A DNA stretch of 64,000 bases from an uncultured Bacteroidota bacterium (GCA_903887415.1 CAISPO010000039.1:45835-109834), one strand, 5' to 3'. Numbered from the stretch's first letter, positions 47,693 through 58,931 are shown. A program made the numbers and translations. Notes: generated by a model from the sequence alone, not told the origin.

Positions 47693-50188
47693 ATGGATAC
47701 CCAATTCATAGGAGAGCATTTGAGGCCCGGGCAACTGGGTCATTTTTTTGTTATCACATCTTTTGTGGCGGCGTTGTTCAGCACGTTCAGCTACTTCAGG
47801 GCTGTGCGCACGGAGCAAACAGACCCGCTTGCCAGCCGGTCGTGGCTCACCTTTGGGCGTAGCGGCTTCGTGGTGCATGTAGTTTCTGTTATCAGTATTT
47901 TCATTGCCCTATTTTACATTATTGAGAACCACCTTTTTGAATACCACTACGCGTGGGAGCACTCATCGTTGTCCCTGCCCGGCAAGTATCTGCTTGCCTG
48001 CTTCTGGGAAGGGCAGGAAGGCAGCTTTATGCTCTGGACCTTCTGGCATTGTATGCTGGGCCTCGTAGTAATGCGCACCGCCAAAGGGCTGGAAACCCGC
48101 ACCATGGCTATAATATCGCTGGTGCAAGTATGTCTTGCTACCATGATCCTGGGCATTCATTTTGGCCCTGATCTTAAGTTTGGCAGTACGCCCTTCCTTT
48201 TGCTGCGGCACGCTATGCAAGATGCGCCGATTTTCTCCAGCCCCAACTATATGAACTTCATTACCGATGGTAACGGGCTCAATGTATCGCTGCGCAACTA
48301 CTGGATGGTGATACATCCGCCAGTGCTGTTTCTGGGCTTCGCATCCACGCTTATTCCTTTTTCCTTTTGTATAGCCGCACTCTGGAAGGGCGAGTATCAA
48401 ACATTTGTAAAACCAACAATTGCCTGGTCTTTATTCAATGGCGCCGTGCTAGGCACCGGCATAATGATGGGTGGCGCCTGGGCGTACGAGTCGCTCAATT
48501 TTGGCGGCTACTGGGCCTGGGACCCCGTGGAAAATGCATCATTGGTGCCCTGGCTTGTGCTGATAGCTGGGCTGCACACCCTGCTGATTTACAAAAGCAC
48601 CGGCCGCGCGCTCTCCCTCACATTTGTTTTGCTGCTGCTGTCGCATCTTTTGGTATGGTATTCTACCTTCCTTACCCGCACAGGCATACTAGGTAAAACA
48701 TCGGTACATGCTTTCACGGGCGATGGCAAAGCGCTTACCTACCACTTGCTTATCGTGATCGGCATACTCTTTTTGCTGGCGCTGGCGCTGCTAATCCGGC
48801 GATGGCGCGGCCTGCCCCGCATTAAGACCGAGGAAGAAACGCTATCGCGCGAATTCTGGATGTTTATCGGGTCGGTGATACTGTTCCTGTCTTCCATGCA
48901 GATAGCTCTCAGCACGTCAATACCAGTATGGTCACCGTTTGCAAAATGGATATCGGGCAAGGATTTCGCACCCCCTATAGACCCGATGTTGCATTACAAC
49001 AATATCCAGGTTTGGGTAGCCATTATCACGGGTATATTGTCTGCCTCGGTATTGTATATGAAGTTCAAGAACAGCGATGGCAGGGTGCTGGCAAAACGTC
49101 TTGGCATTACCGCTCTTATTGGTCTCGTAATGGCAGCGGCTATAGGCTGGGGGCAGCACATCACGATGTGGCAGTATGACATTATGCTGTTTGCGGCCTG
49201 CTTCGGCATAGTGACCAATATCTATTACGGCATCGTAGTGCAGAAAGCTAAGTTCAAAAAGCTGGGGCCGTCTGTGGCGCATCTTGGTTTTGCAATGGTG
49301 CTGCTGGGCATCCTGCTTTCCTCTTACAACAAACACGCTATTTCATTCAACATCACCGGCGAGGAATTTAATCCCGGCAAAAGAACTGCAGAGGAGAACG
49401 CAAAGGAAAACAGCGAGAATGAGCTCTTGTTCCGCGGTGTTACATCCCCAATGGGCGACTACCAGGCTACCTACCTTAGTGACAGCGAAAGCATGAAGGG
49501 CAAGGACAAGATCATTTATTACAACATAGCTTTTGAGAAAAGGGACCCGAAAACAAAGGAAATCAAGGAACAGTTTTCTCTGCACCCTGATGCGTTCGTA
49601 AACTCAAAAGGCGAGGGCGTATTAACTGTAAACCCTTCCACAAAACACTTTTGGGATCACGACATCTTCACCTACGTGAACCATATACACGGCGGCCTAC
49701 TCGATAAAAGCAAAACAGACACCATAAGCTATAAAAGTAACACAGTCAACAAACCCGGCGATACGGTGCTACTCAATGGCGGCTACATGATCTTCAAAGG
49801 ACTGGACCGGAAAGTAACAGACGCCCGCTACACACCTGTGGACAGTGACCTCATTATCTGCGCCCGGTTCACTGTTTATGACAACAAGGATAAGCCCGTA
49901 AAAGACATCGCGCCTATATACATCCTTCGCAACAAAAGGGAGATACTGCATATTGAGGATACTGTTGGCGGCATGAACCTGAATGTACGTTTTGAAAACC
50001 TGGTGGTCAGGTCCCCAACTGATGTATCAACAGAGATAATGGTGAAGCAAACCGACTCTGATTTCATTGTGCTGAAGGCGCTGGTATTCCCGTTCATTAA
50101 TGTATTGTGGCTGGGCGTTATTGTAATGGTGCTGGGCTTCTTTATCAGCCTCGGAAATCTGCTGAGCAAGGAGATCGCGACCAGGTAA
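47693..50188 (+). CDS. Cytochrome c biogenesis protein CcmF-like
   Basis: WD-rich motif WGGAWAYESLNFGGYWAWDPVENASLVPWL (read as GGAWAYESLNFGGYWAWDPVENASLVPW), multiple TM helices. Confidence 0.92.
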   Translation: MDTQFIGEHLRPGQLGHFFVITSFVAALFSTFSYFRAVRTEQTDPLASRSWLTFGRSGFVVHVVSVISIFIALFYIIENHLFEYHYAWEHSSLSLPGKYLLACFWEGQEGSFMLWTFWHCMLGLVVMRTAKGLETRTMAIISLVQVCLATMILGIHFGPDLKFGSTPFLLLRHAMQDAPIFSSPNYMNFITDGNGLNVSLRNYWMVIHPPVLFLGFASTLIPFSFCIAALWKGEYQTFVKPTIAWSLFNGAVLGTGIMMGGAWAYESLNFGGYWAWDPVENASLVPWLVLIAGLHTLLIYKSTGRALSLTFVLLLLSHLLVWYSTFLTRTGILGKTSVHAFTGDGKALTYHLLIVIGILFLLALALLIRRWRGLPRIKTEEETLSREFWMFIGSVILFLSSMQIALSTSIPVWSPFAKWISGKDFAPPIDPMLHYNNIQVWVAIITGILSASVLYMKFKNSDGRVLAKRLGITALIGLVMAAAIGWGQHITMWQYDIMLFAACFGIVTNIYYGIVVQKAKFKKLGPSVAHLGFAMVLLGILLSSYNKHAISFNITGEEFNPGKRTAEENAKENSENELLFRGVTSPMGDYQATYLSDSESMKGKDKIIYYNIAFEKRDPKTKEIKEQFSLHPDAFVNSKGEGVLTVNPSTKHFWDHDIFTYVNHIHGGLLDKSKTDTISYKSNTVNKPGDTVLLNGGYMIFKGLDRKVTDARYTPVDSDLIICARFTVYDNKDKPVKDIAPIYILRNKREILHIEDTVGGMNLNVRFENLVVRSPTDVSTEIMVKQTDSDFIVLKALVFPFINVLWLGVIVMVLGFFISLGNLLSKEIATR

Positions 50189-50248
50189 ATTGGCATTTGA
50201 GCATTGCGCCTTTCAACTTATCTTCGCAGTCCTTTTTAAGACATACTT

Positions 50249-52012
50249 ATGTACAGAACACATACCTGCGGCGAATTACGCGCACAACATACAGGGACCG
50301 AAGTGAAACTTGCCGGCTGGGTACAGACGGTGCGTAAGTTTGGCAGCATCACATTCGTTGACCTTCGCGACCGCTACGGGATCACGCAGTTAGTTTTTGA
50401 TGAGCAACTGAATACCCGACTTGGCGAACAGCCACTGGGCAGGGAGTTTGTGATACAGGTAACAGGAAAAGTACTGGAGCGCAGCAATAAAAACGCCAAA
50501 ATACCCACGGGGGATGTGGAGATAAGCGTGACTGATTTTACCATCATAAACAGCGCCGCAACCCCACCCTTCACCATTGAAGAAGACACTGATGGTGGTG
50601 ATGAGCTGCGTATGAGATACCGCTACCTGGACCTGCGCAGGCCACCGCTTAAAAAGAACCTGGAACTACGTTATAAGGTAAACCGTTCTGTACGAAATTA
50701 CCTGGATACACAAGGTTTCTGGGACATAGAGACTCCGTTTCTTATCCGCAGCACACCCGAAGGGGCGCGCGATTTCGTTGTGCCATCACGCATGAACGAA
50801 GGGCAGTTTTATGCGTTGCCCCAGAGCCCGCAAACGTTTAAACAACTGCTTATGGTGAGCGGTTACGACCGTTATTACCAGGTAGTAAAATGCTTTCGGG
50901 ATGAAGATCTACGCGCCGACCGCCAACCTGAGTTTACTCAGATAGACTGCGAAATGAGCTTTGTAGAGCAAGAGGATATTCTCAACACTTTTGAGGGGTT
51001 ATTTAAGCATGTGTTCAAAGAAGTAAAGGGCGTAGAGATAACAGAAGCATTTCCGCGCATTACGTTTGATGATGCCATGTGGCATTATGGCAATGACAAG
51101 CCGGATATTCGCTTTGAAATCAAAATTCAAAATTCAAAAGTTAAAAACCATGTTTATTGTGAGGCGTTGACTGGTGCAGGGTTTAAAGTGTTTGATGACG
51201 CAGAAGCAATTCTAATGATCTGCGCGCCTGGCTGCAGCGAATATAGCCGCAAGCAAACAGACGAGCTTACTGATTGGGTAAAACGCCCACAGATCGGCAT
51301 GAGCGGTTTGATTTTTATTAAGTGTAATCCTGATGGCACTTACAAAAGCAGCGTAGATAAGTTTTACAACGAAGAAAAATTGAAGGAGATCGCTTCATTC
51401 TGCGGGGCGAAATCCGGTGATCTTATTTTGATATTGGCAGGTGCTGAAACCCGCACCCGTAAAGCAATGAGCGAGCTGCGCCTGGAAATGGGCAACCGCC
51501 TGGGCCTGCGCGATCATACGGTTTATAAACCGCTATGGGTGATCGACTTCCCGCTGTTTGAATATGACGAGGAGGCAAACCGTTGGCTGGCAAAGCATCA
51601 TCCTTTTACCGCCCCAAAACCTGAGCATATTCAATGGATGAACGATCTAAGCAAGTACGGAGACATAAAGGCTAATGCTTACGATATAGTACTGAATGGC
51701 ACGGAGATTGGTGGAGGCTCTATCCGCATCTTCCGCAGAGAGCTGCAGGAGAAAATGTTTGCGGCCCTGGGCATGAGCAAGGAAGAAGCGCAGGACAAAT
51801 TCGGCTTCCTGATGGGTGCCTTCGAGTATGGCGCGCCGCCGCATGGCGGTATAGCATTCGGCTTCGACCGCCTCTGTGCACTGTTGGGTGGCCAGGAAAG
51901 CATACGCGATTTCATAGCATTCCCTAAAAACAATTCCGGCCGGGATGTGATGCTGGATGCGCCTTCTTCAATAGATGATGTGCAGAAGAAGGAATTGGGG
52001 TTAAAGATCTAA
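50249..52012 (+). CDS. aspS: Aspartate--tRNA ligase
   Basis: [44 protein letters not shown]...; [32 protein letters not shown]. Confidence 0.95.
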   Translation: MYRTHTCGELRAQHTGTEVKLAGWVQTVRKFGSITFVDLRDRYGITQLVFDEQLNTRLGEQPLGREFVIQVTGKVLERSNKNAKIPTGDVEISVTDFTIINSAATPPFTIEEDTDGGDELRMRYRYLDLRRPPLKKNLELRYKVNRSVRNYLDTQGFWDIETPFLIRSTPEGARDFVVPSRMNEGQFYALPQSPQTFKQLLMVSGYDRYYQVVKCFRDEDLRADRQPEFTQIDCEMSFVEQEDILNTFEGLFKHVFKEVKGVEITEAFPRITFDDAMWHYGNDKPDIRFEIKIQNSKVKNHVYCEALTGAGFKVFDDAEAILMICAPGCSEYSRKQTDELTDWVKRPQIGMSGLIFIKCNPDGTYKSSVDKFYNEEKLKEIASFCGAKSGDLILILAGAETRTRKAMSELRLEMGNRLGLRDHTVYKPLWVIDFPLFEYDEEANRWLAKHHPFTAPKPEHIQWMNDLSKYGDIKANAYDIVLNGTEIGGGSIRIFRRELQEKMFAALGMSKEEAQDKFGFLMGAFEYGAPPHGGIAFGFDRLCALLGGQESIRDFIAFPKNNSGRDVMLDAPSSIDDVQKKELGLKI

Positions 52013-52028
52013 TGGGTGCTACGCTCAT

Positions 52029-52769
52029 TTAAAGCCCGAGCATTTTCTTCAATGTATTCGCATTGTCGATCGCAACGCCATTATAGCAGTTATTGAAAAA
52101 CACCCAGATACTATGCCCGGTATTACACCAATTCGCTATTTTATCTGCGTATTCCTGTAGCATTTCTTCAGAGTAAGATGATGCATATAGTTTGCCCGGC
52201 CCATGAAAGCGGATGTAAATATTCTTTGCAGTCACTTGTTCTGAATATGGAAAGCCGACACCGGATTGGGAAATGACCCAACCCACTTTGTATTTTTTCA
52301 TCAGGGCAAAGGCTTCGTTGCCTATCCAGCTATTATGCCGGGCTTCCACTGCAAACGAATAATTGCTATAGTCCCGTTTTAGTATCTCGAAAAAGTTCGT
52401 GGCCAACGACTCTTCATATTTTAAAGACGGAGGCAATTGTATCAAAACCGGGCCCAATTGTTTCCTTACCACGTCAAATACTTCAAAGAAACGAGCAAGC
52501 GGTTCCTCTGGGTCTTTCAGCTTTGTTACATGCGTAAGGTACTTGCTCATTTTAGGACAGAACAGGAACTTCGGCGGAACCTTGTCTTTCCATCCAAGCA
52601 CCGTCTTTTCCCTTGGCAGGTGGTAAAAGCTGGAGTTTATTTCAGTAATGTGGAAGTATTTTGAATAGTAGGTAAGCCAGTCGGCAGATTTTAAATCACC
52701 GGGATAAAAAATGCCCTTCCAGTCATAATAGCTCCAACCAGATATACCTATATAAATGCCGCCTTGCAT
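52029..52769 (-). CDS. DUF72-domain protein
   Basis: MQGGIYIGISGWSYYDWKGIFYPGDLKSADWLTYYSKYFHITEINSSFYHLP. Confidence 0.9.
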   Translation of the reverse strand: MQGGIYIGISGWSYYDWKGIFYPGDLKSADWLTYYSKYFHITEINSSFYHLPREKTVLGWKDKVPPKFLFCPKMSKYLTHVTKLKDPEEPLARFFEVFDVVRKQLGPVLIQLPPSLKYEESLATNFFEILKRDYSNYSFAVEARHNSWIGNEAFALMKKYKVGWVISQSGVGFPYSEQVTAKNIYIRFHGPGKLYASSYSEEMLQEYADKIANWCNTGHSIWVFFNNCYNGVAIDNANTLKKMLGL

Positions 52770-52848
52770 GCCATATTCTATGGAAAAAACCGCGCCAGTA
52801 CCCCAAAGTGAGGGCATGATTTTTTCTAAACATAAGAAAACGGCAACA

Positions 52849-53082
52849 ATGAAAAAGTTGATCTTAGTAATTGGTATTTCCTTCTCAGTAGCATCGTGTG
52901 GAAATAATCCCGAAAATATCGGTTCAAGCACCCCAATAGACTCAACAAATGTAAAGGGTGCAGCGCCGGCCACTTATGGCCCGAATAACCCGGCAAATGA
53001 TGAGCGGGATTCAAACAGAAATAACACCAACGATACCGGCACTAAAGCAAATAACGTGCACAATGCCGGAACATACCGATAG
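52849..53082 (+). CDS. Small lipoprotein
   Basis: MKKLILVIGISFSVASCGNNPENIG. Confidence 0.55.
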   Translation: MKKLILVIGISFSVASCGNNPENIGSSTPIDSTNVKGAAPATYGPNNPANDERDSNRNNTNDTGTKANNVHNAGTYR

Positions 53083-53114
53083 CATGGCTCGCGCGTTTTT
53101 GGCAATAGAGTAGC

Positions 53115-53315
53115 TCATGGTTTAATGCGCTCAAAAGCATATTTGTCTTTTATTTCCAGTCTTAAAAAAGTGCCCTTAGACGCTGATGCTTTCATTGCTA
53201 CATACACCTCTTTGGGCACATCCTTGTAATCATAAATCGCTCCGGAAACATAACGTATTCTCAGTGTCGATGTTTCCGTATAATAATTTATTGCAGCAAC
53301 AACTGATGAGGGCAT
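53115..53315 (-). CDS. KTSC-domain protein
   Basis: SSVVAAINYYTETSTLRIRYVSGAIYDYKDVPKEVYVAMKASASKGTFL. Confidence 0.8.
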   Translation of the reverse strand: MPSSVVAAINYYTETSTLRIRYVSGAIYDYKDVPKEVYVAMKASASKGTFLRLEIKDKYAFERIKP

Positions 53316-53450
53316 ATCGGGGTTTTATTTACCGATATAAATAGTATGCCTTCCGCATTATGCCAAGCTTATTATCCAATTCCCAGCTACTGGCATGAAT
53401 TTATAAACGCTGCAAAGAGCATTAATTATTAATCATTTAAATACAGCCAA

Positions 53451-53621
53451 ATGAACAAGATCGGAATCATTTTAGTCTCATTGTTTCTGCTTACACTCAG
53501 CAGTTGCCAGGTAATAGGCGATATCTTCAAAGCTGGCGTAGGCGTAGGTATTTTTATTGTAGTTGCTGTAATAGCGGTCGTTATTTTCATAATAGCCAAG
53601 GTGGCGGGTGGCGGAAAATAG
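53451..53621 (+). CDS. 56-aa lipoprotein-like membrane peptide
   Basis: MNKIGIILVSLFLLTLSSCQVIGDIFKAGVGVGIFIVVAVIAVVIFIIAKVAGGGK*; absent from supplied ORF track. Confidence 0.6.
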   Translation: MNKIGIILVSLFLLTLSSCQVIGDIFKAGVGVGIFIVVAVIAVVIFIIAKVAGGGK

Positions 53622-53713
53622 CTACCCGAACCTTGGAATAATTTTTGAGTAGAAAGCTGGTATGTTTTTCCCGCCGCCGGCAGAAACTACAGTAACTATT
53701 TTTTGCTTCTATT

Positions 53714-54706
53714 ATGAAAAAAACACAGAATTACCGGCTGGCAGCAGAAAAGACAGCCGAGAAGCAGCGAAAAATCCAGGCGCAGGTGGCCGGAGCCGAC
53801 AAGCGCGAACCGGCAAAGAAAAAAGAGCACGCAATGCAGGCAGGCGCGAGGAAATATCCTGAGCCGCCTATGGCGAAGCAGCATCTTACAAAGCCCGGCA
53901 CGGAAGCCAAGCTGCGCCTGGCTCCGATGTGTGATGCGCCATTCTATAAGGGATCAGGCAAGCTGCAGGATATGGTTGCTATTATCACTGGCGGCGATTC
54001 AGGTATTGGGCGCTCTGTCGCGATGCTCTTTGCACGGGAAGGCGCCCATGTAGCGATTGTATATCTTAGCGAACACCTGGACGCAGAAGACACAAAGAAA
54101 ATGGTGGAGGATGAAGGGCGCTCATGCCTGTTAATTCCCGGCGATGTTACCGATAAGAGTTTCTGTAACCATGCCGTGAAACAAACCATCAACGAGTTTG
54201 GGCAGTTGGACGTGCTGGTAAATAATGCCGCATTCCAGCTGCACGTGCCCGATTTTGAAGAGCTCACTGAGGAACACTTTGATTGCACATTGAAGACAAA
54301 CCTTTACGGCTATTTTCATATGGCCCAGGCCGCGGTGCCGCATATGAAGGCTGGCAGCGCCATTGTAAATACCGGATCGGTTACCGGCCTGCTTGGCAAC
54401 AAAGACCTGCTGGATTATTCACTGACAAAAGGCGGAATCCATGCCTTCACGCGTTCTCTCGGCACACATCTCATACCAAAAGGCATAAGGGTTAATGCTG
54501 TAGCGCCAGGGCCAGTATGGACGCCGCTAAATCCTGCTGATAAGGGGAAAAAAGACATCGCAAAATTTGGAGCAGATACACCCATGAAGCGCCCGGCGCA
54601 GCCCGAAGAAATAGCGCCCGCATATGTTTTCCTGGCATCACCTCATTGTTCCAGTTACATAACGGGGGAAATACTTCCCATTATTGGTGGATATACGGGA
54701 GGATAA
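53714..54706 (+). CDS. SDR-family oxidoreductase
   Basis: AIITGGDSGIGRSVAMLFAREGA, LVNNAAFQ, YSLTKGGIHAFTRSL. Confidence 0.92.
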   Translation: MKKTQNYRLAAEKTAEKQRKIQAQVAGADKREPAKKKEHAMQAGARKYPEPPMAKQHLTKPGTEAKLRLAPMCDAPFYKGSGKLQDMVAIITGGDSGIGRSVAMLFAREGAHVAIVYLSEHLDAEDTKKMVEDEGRSCLLIPGDVTDKSFCNHAVKQTINEFGQLDVLVNNAAFQLHVPDFEELTEEHFDCTLKTNLYGYFHMAQAAVPHMKAGSAIVNTGSVTGLLGNKDLLDYSLTKGGIHAFTRSLGTHLIPKGIRVNAVAPGPVWTPLNPADKGKKDIAKFGADTPMKRPAQPEEIAPAYVFLASPHCSSYITGEILPIIGGYTGG

Positions 54707-54812
54707 ATTCTACAGTATAGGTGGAACAAATACGATTAACAATTTCGGGCTCAGCGTAATACTTGTTGCAGGGAAAAGAAAATTGCGCCTAAAATACCCG
54801 CTATTTGAATGC

Positions 54813-55640
54813 CTACGCTTCAACGCTTACTTCTGTGCTGTAATAACTGCTGTTTAGCTCGTTATTGCCCTGCTCTGCCACTTCTATGGGAGCAAAGGAT
54901 GAGAGTGTTTCGCCTTTATTTTTACGTACGGCTGTTGTATGTTCAAAATGGACAGAAGGTTTGCCGTCCCGTGTTACCACCGTCCAGCCGTCTGTGAGGG
55001 TTTTTACGTCCCTTGTGCCAAGGTTTATCATGGGCTCTATAGCGAGTACCATGCCTTCTTTTAGTTTCTTACCATCGCCGCGGCGGCCATTATTAGGCAC
55101 CTGAGGGTCTTCGTGCAACTCTTTACCTACTCCGTGGCCCACAAGCTCACGCACTACACCGTAGCCATGAATTCTGTTTGTATAGTTCTCCACCGCAAAT
55201 GAAATATCGCCAACGCGATTATTATCTCGTGCTTGCGCCACCCCCAGATAAACGGATTCTTTGGTAACACGCATCAGCTTCAGCACTTCCGGCTTTACAT
55301 TGCCTATTGCAAAAGTGTATGCAGAGTCTCCGTGATAGCCATTCATATATACACCACAGTCCACAGAGATAATGTCACCGTCTTTCAGCTCATAATCGCC
55401 CGGGAAACCGTGTACTACTACTTCATTTACCGAGATACAGAGTGAGTAAGGAAAGCCGTGATAGTTTTTGAAGGAAGGTACACCGCCATTATCACGTATA
55501 AAAGCCTCGGCCATCGTGTCCACTGTGATGGTCTTAATACCGGGCTTTAAAAATTTTGCCACCTCAGATAAGGTGGCAGAAACCATTAAAGCGCTTTTAC
55601 GGATCGTTTCTATTTCCTGATGACTGCGTATGTGTATCAT
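54813..55640 (-). CDS. map: Methionine aminopeptidase
   Basis: HGFPYSLCISVNEVVVHGFPGDYELKDGDIISVDCGVYMNGYHGDSAYTF...HGVGKELHEDPQVPN. Confidence 0.93.
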   Translation of the reverse strand: MIHIRSHQEIETIRKSALMVSATLSEVAKFLKPGIKTITVDTMAEAFIRDNGGVPSFKNYHGFPYSLCISVNEVVVHGFPGDYELKDGDIISVDCGVYMNGYHGDSAYTFAIGNVKPEVLKLMRVTKESVYLGVAQARDNNRVGDISFAVENYTNRIHGYGVVRELVGHGVGKELHEDPQVPNNGRRGDGKKLKEGMVLAIEPMINLGTRDVKTLTDGWTVVTRDGKPSVHFEHTTAVRKNKGETLSSFAPIEVAEQGNNELNSSYYSTEVSVEA

Positions 55641-55737
55641 TAACCCCAAACCCCGTAAGGGGCTTTATTTATCAAACGTTCTTAAATTTCAAATCAATTC
55701 CATCACTGACCACCCCCTTTTTAGGGACCGAAGGTTA

Positions 55738-57093
55738 CTATGCCGAAGCCCTGCTTGGAGCAGTGGTGCGGCCGGCTATACGGCCGGTTTTCATCAGGCC
55801 ATCGTAGTGGTTCATCAGCAGGTAGCTTTCCACTTGCTGCAGGGTATCGAGAATTACGCCCACACCGATCAGCATTGAAGTGCCGCCGAAAAAGGAAGCA
55901 AAACCGCTGGTAACGCCAAGCAATGTAGCAATGCCGGGAAGTATGCCTGCAATAGCCAGGAAGAATGCACCTGGTAATGTGATACGGTCCATGATCGTTG
56001 CTATGTAGTTAGCTGTATCCTCACCTGGTTTCACGCCTGGTATGAAGCTATTATTGCGCTTCAGGTTGTCGGCCATTTCAGTTGGGTTGAAGATAAGCGC
56101 GGTATAGAAGTAAGTAAATGCTATAACCATGATGGCATAGATCAGGTTGTACCACAGTGAGCGGTTATCGGATAATGCGTGTACAAAACCTGCAGCCCTT
56201 TCATTGGTTGCAAAGCCCGTGAAAATGGTAGGGATGAACATCATTGCCTGTGCAAAGATGATAGGCATTACACCTGCAGAATTCACTTTCAGCGGAATGA
56301 AATCACGTGAGCCGGATACTTCCTTGGCTGCATTGCTGCTGCCAATTATGCGGCGCGCATAGTTGAGGGGTATCTTGCGCACACCCTGTGTGAGCAGGAT
56401 AAGACCGATGATAACTGCGATAAATATTGCGATTTCAATAAGGAATATCAAAAGCCCGCCGCCACCGCCTACGTTCTTGGCGCTCAGCTCATCAATGATA
56501 GAGCGAGGAAAGCGTGCGAGGATACCAACCATAATGATAAGGGAAGTACCATTGCCTATACCGCGGTCTGTGATCTTTTCTCCCATCCACATTACAAACA
56601 GCGTACCTGCAGTAAGCACTATCATAGTGGACAACGTGAACATGAACGGGCTGTAATCCGGCGCTAATGCGGCTGCGTATGAAGGAGTGCGGAGATACGC
56701 CACATATGCACTTGCCTGGAACAGAGTAACTATTACAGTAAGATAGCGCGTATAAGAATTAATCTTACGGCGGCCACTGTCTTCTTTCTGTAATTTCGCA
56801 ACCTGCGGTATAACGATACCAGCAAGCTGCATAAAGATAGAAGCGGAGATATACGGCATAACACCTAATGCGAAGATGGAGGCGCGGCTAAATGCACCAC
56901 CTGCAAATGCGTTAAGGATACCGAGGATACCGCCTGGCCCGCTATTGTCGGCCAGCCTGGATGGGTTTATACCTGGCAAAGCAATATAACAGCCGACACG
57001 ATAAACTGCCACGAGCATAATAGTGTACAGTATTCGCTTACGAAGCTCGTCTATGCTCCAGATATTTTTAAGCTTATCAATAAATTTCTTCAC
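55738..57093 (-). CDS. secY: Protein translocase subunit SecY
   Basis: Ten-helix SecY; ALGVMPYISASIFMQL, NPTEMADNLKRNNSFIPGVKPGEDTANYI. Confidence 0.95.
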   Translation of the reverse strand: MKKFIDKLKNIWSIDELRKRILYTIMLVAVYRVGCYIALPGINPSRLADNSGPGGILGILNAFAGGAFSRASIFALGVMPYISASIFMQLAGIVIPQVAKLQKEDSGRRKINSYTRYLTVIVTLFQASAYVAYLRTPSYAAALAPDYSPFMFTLSTMIVLTAGTLFVMWMGEKITDRGIGNGTSLIIMVGILARFPRSIIDELSAKNVGGGGGLLIFLIEIAIFIAVIIGLILLTQGVRKIPLNYARRIIGSSNAAKEVSGSRDFIPLKVNSAGVMPIIFAQAMMFIPTIFTGFATNERAAGFVHALSDNRSLWYNLIYAIMVIAFTYFYTALIFNPTEMADNLKRNNSFIPGVKPGEDTANYIATIMDRITLPGAFFLAIAGILPGIATLLGVTSGFASFFGGTSMLIGVGVILDTLQQVESYLLMNHYDGLMKTGRIAGRTTAPSRASA

Positions 57094-57170
57094 AGGAACT
57101 GTTGTTGATCAAAAATGAAATGCGAATAAACGATAAAAGGCGCATTTTACCAAAAAATGCGCCTGGTACG

Positions 57171-57617
57171 TTAAAGAATCTCTATGGTAGCCCCTGCTGC
57201 TGCAATAGCTTCTTTGGCTTTTGCGCTTGCGGCGTTCACCTTGAAAGCTATCTTGGCTTTAACTTCACCGTTGCCCAGTATTTTTACAAGGTCGGTACGG
57301 TTTATGAGGCCATTGATGTAGAGTACGTCCGGGGTAAATTCCGGCAGGTTGTATTTTTCTATCAGGAAGTCGAGCTGGCCGAGGTTGAACACTTTGTATT
57401 CTACACGGAACGGATTGATAAATCCACGTTTTGGCATACGGCGCTGAATTGGCATCTGGCCGCCTTCATGGCCTCTTTTAGATTGGTAACCAGTACGTGC
57501 CTGCTGGCCCTTGGTACCCTTGGTTGCAGTTCCGCCATGGCCGCTACCTTCACCACGACCGATACGTTTTCCTTTTTTTGTTGAACCTTCCGCAGGTTTC
57601 AGATTGTGCAGTTGCAT
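57171..57617 (-). CDS. rplO: 50S ribosomal protein L15
   Basis: MQLHNLKPAEGSTKKGKRIGRGEGSGHGGTATKGTKGQQAR. Confidence 0.95.
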   Translation of the reverse strand: MQLHNLKPAEGSTKKGKRIGRGEGSGHGGTATKGTKGQQARTGYQSKRGHEGGQMPIQRRMPKRGFINPFRVEYKVFNLGQLDFLIEKYNLPEFTPDVLYINGLINRTDLVKILGNGEVKAKIAFKVNAASAKAKEAIAAAGATIEIL

Positions 57618-57725
57618 TGTTTTACAATTTTTGAACTTGCGCGGAATGTATAACCGCTCGCAAATCAGTTAAAAATAGTTCGGCAAGCTCACTAATTATA
57701 GGACTCGCCGATTTTTGATTACTCC

Positions 57726-57974
57726 TTATTTGGCTGAACCTTTGTTGATCCCTTCCTGTAATGATATCGGAGAGATGGTTTTGTAAACGCCGCCCACTTC
57801 TTCTTCTACAGTCACCAGGTGATGTACCGCTTTTACCATGCCCAGTATCTGCGGAGTTCCCTCAACTTCTACTGTAGCATGAAGCCTGCGCAGGCCCAGC
57901 GCTTTCAGCGTACGCTTCTGGCGCTCCATACGGTCTATACCGCTTTTTACCTGTGTTATCTTTATCTTAGACAT
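57726..57974 (-). CDS. rpmD: 50S ribosomal protein L30
   Basis: MSKIKITQVKSGIDRMERQKRTLKALGLRRLHATVEVEGTPQILGMVKAVHHLV; C-terminally extended. Confidence 0.92.
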   Translation of the reverse strand: MSKIKITQVKSGIDRMERQKRTLKALGLRRLHATVEVEGTPQILGMVKAVHHLVTVEEEVGGVYKTISPISLQEGINKGSAK

Positions 57975-58010
57975 AAAATTCAAAATTCAAAAGTAAAAAT
58001 TCAAAAACTC
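57975..58010. repeat. A/T-rich TTCAAAA repeat adjoining the rpmD start
   Basis: AAAATTCAAAATTCAAAAGTAAAAATTCAAAAACTC. Confidence 0.6.
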
Positions 58011-58025
58011 AATTCCAGAAGAAAA

Positions 58026-58544
58026 TTATCCGTTAAATACTTTCTTCAGGCTGATATTACGCTGTTTCGCAACTGCGATCGGCTCACGAAGCTGTGCCAG
58101 CGCACTGAATGTAGCTTTAACCACATTGTGCGGATTAGCAGATCCCAATGATTTGGAAAGCACATCGGTGATACCGGCAGCTTCCAGCACGGCGCGCATA
58201 CTTCCCCCGGCTATTACACCGGTACCATGTGCAGCAGGGCGTATCATCACCTTGGCAGCGCCTTCTTTGGCGAGCTGCTCATGAGGTATAGTACCATGCA
58301 TTACAGGTACTTTGATAAGGTTTTTCTTGGCATCGTCAATGCCCTTAGTGATGGCTTCCTGTACTTCTTTCGCTTTACCAAGCCCGTGGCCTACTACTCC
58401 GGCCCCGTTGCCTACTACTACGAGTGCGGAAAAACTGAATGCACGGCCACCTTTCGTGGTCTTCACCACGCGGTTGATAGCTACCACTTTTTCATGCAGT
58501 TCCAGGTCTCCACCTTTTATACGACTGATTGGCGTCTTAGACAT
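58026..58544 (-). CDS. rpsE: 30S ribosomal protein S5
   Basis: [46 protein letters not shown]. Confidence 0.95.
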   Translation of the reverse strand: MSKTPISRIKGGDLELHEKVVAINRVVKTTKGGRAFSFSALVVVGNGAGVVGHGLGKAKEVQEAITKGIDDAKKNLIKVPVMHGTIPHEQLAKEGAAKVMIRPAAHGTGVIAGGSMRAVLEAAGITDVLSKSLGSANPHNVVKATFSALAQLREPIAVAKQRNISLKKVFNG

Positions 58545-58571
58545 AATCTCTTTATTATTAACTAATCAATT

Positions 58572-58931
58572 TTAGAATTTCAAACCACCTTCGCGGGCTC
58601 CATCAGCAACCGATTTTACACGGCCGTGATACAGATAACCGCCACGGTCAAATACGCATGCAGTAACACCAAGTGCCATTGCTTTCTGAGCTATTGACTT
58701 ACCAACGCTCAAAGACTTTGCAACCTTATTGCCGGGAGTCGCTACGATATCTTTTTCACGAGAGCTTGCAGCAGCTATTGTAGTGCCATTGTCATCGTTA
58801 ATGAGCTGTGCGTATATATCCTTGTTGCTGCGGAATACAGAAAGCCTGGGCTTCTGAGCAGTGCCATGGAGCTTGGTGCGTATGCGCCAACGTAGCTTCT
58901 GGCGGCGTATTACTTTTTCGTCTTGTGCCAT
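58572..58931 (-). CDS. rplR: 50S ribosomal protein L18
   Basis: [41 protein letters not shown]. Confidence 0.95.
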   Translation of the reverse strand: MAQDEKVIRRQKLRWRIRTKLHGTAQKPRLSVFRSNKDIYAQLINDDNGTTIAAASSREKDIVATPGNKVAKSLSVGKSIAQKAMALGVTACVFDRGGYLYHGRVKSVADGAREGGLKF

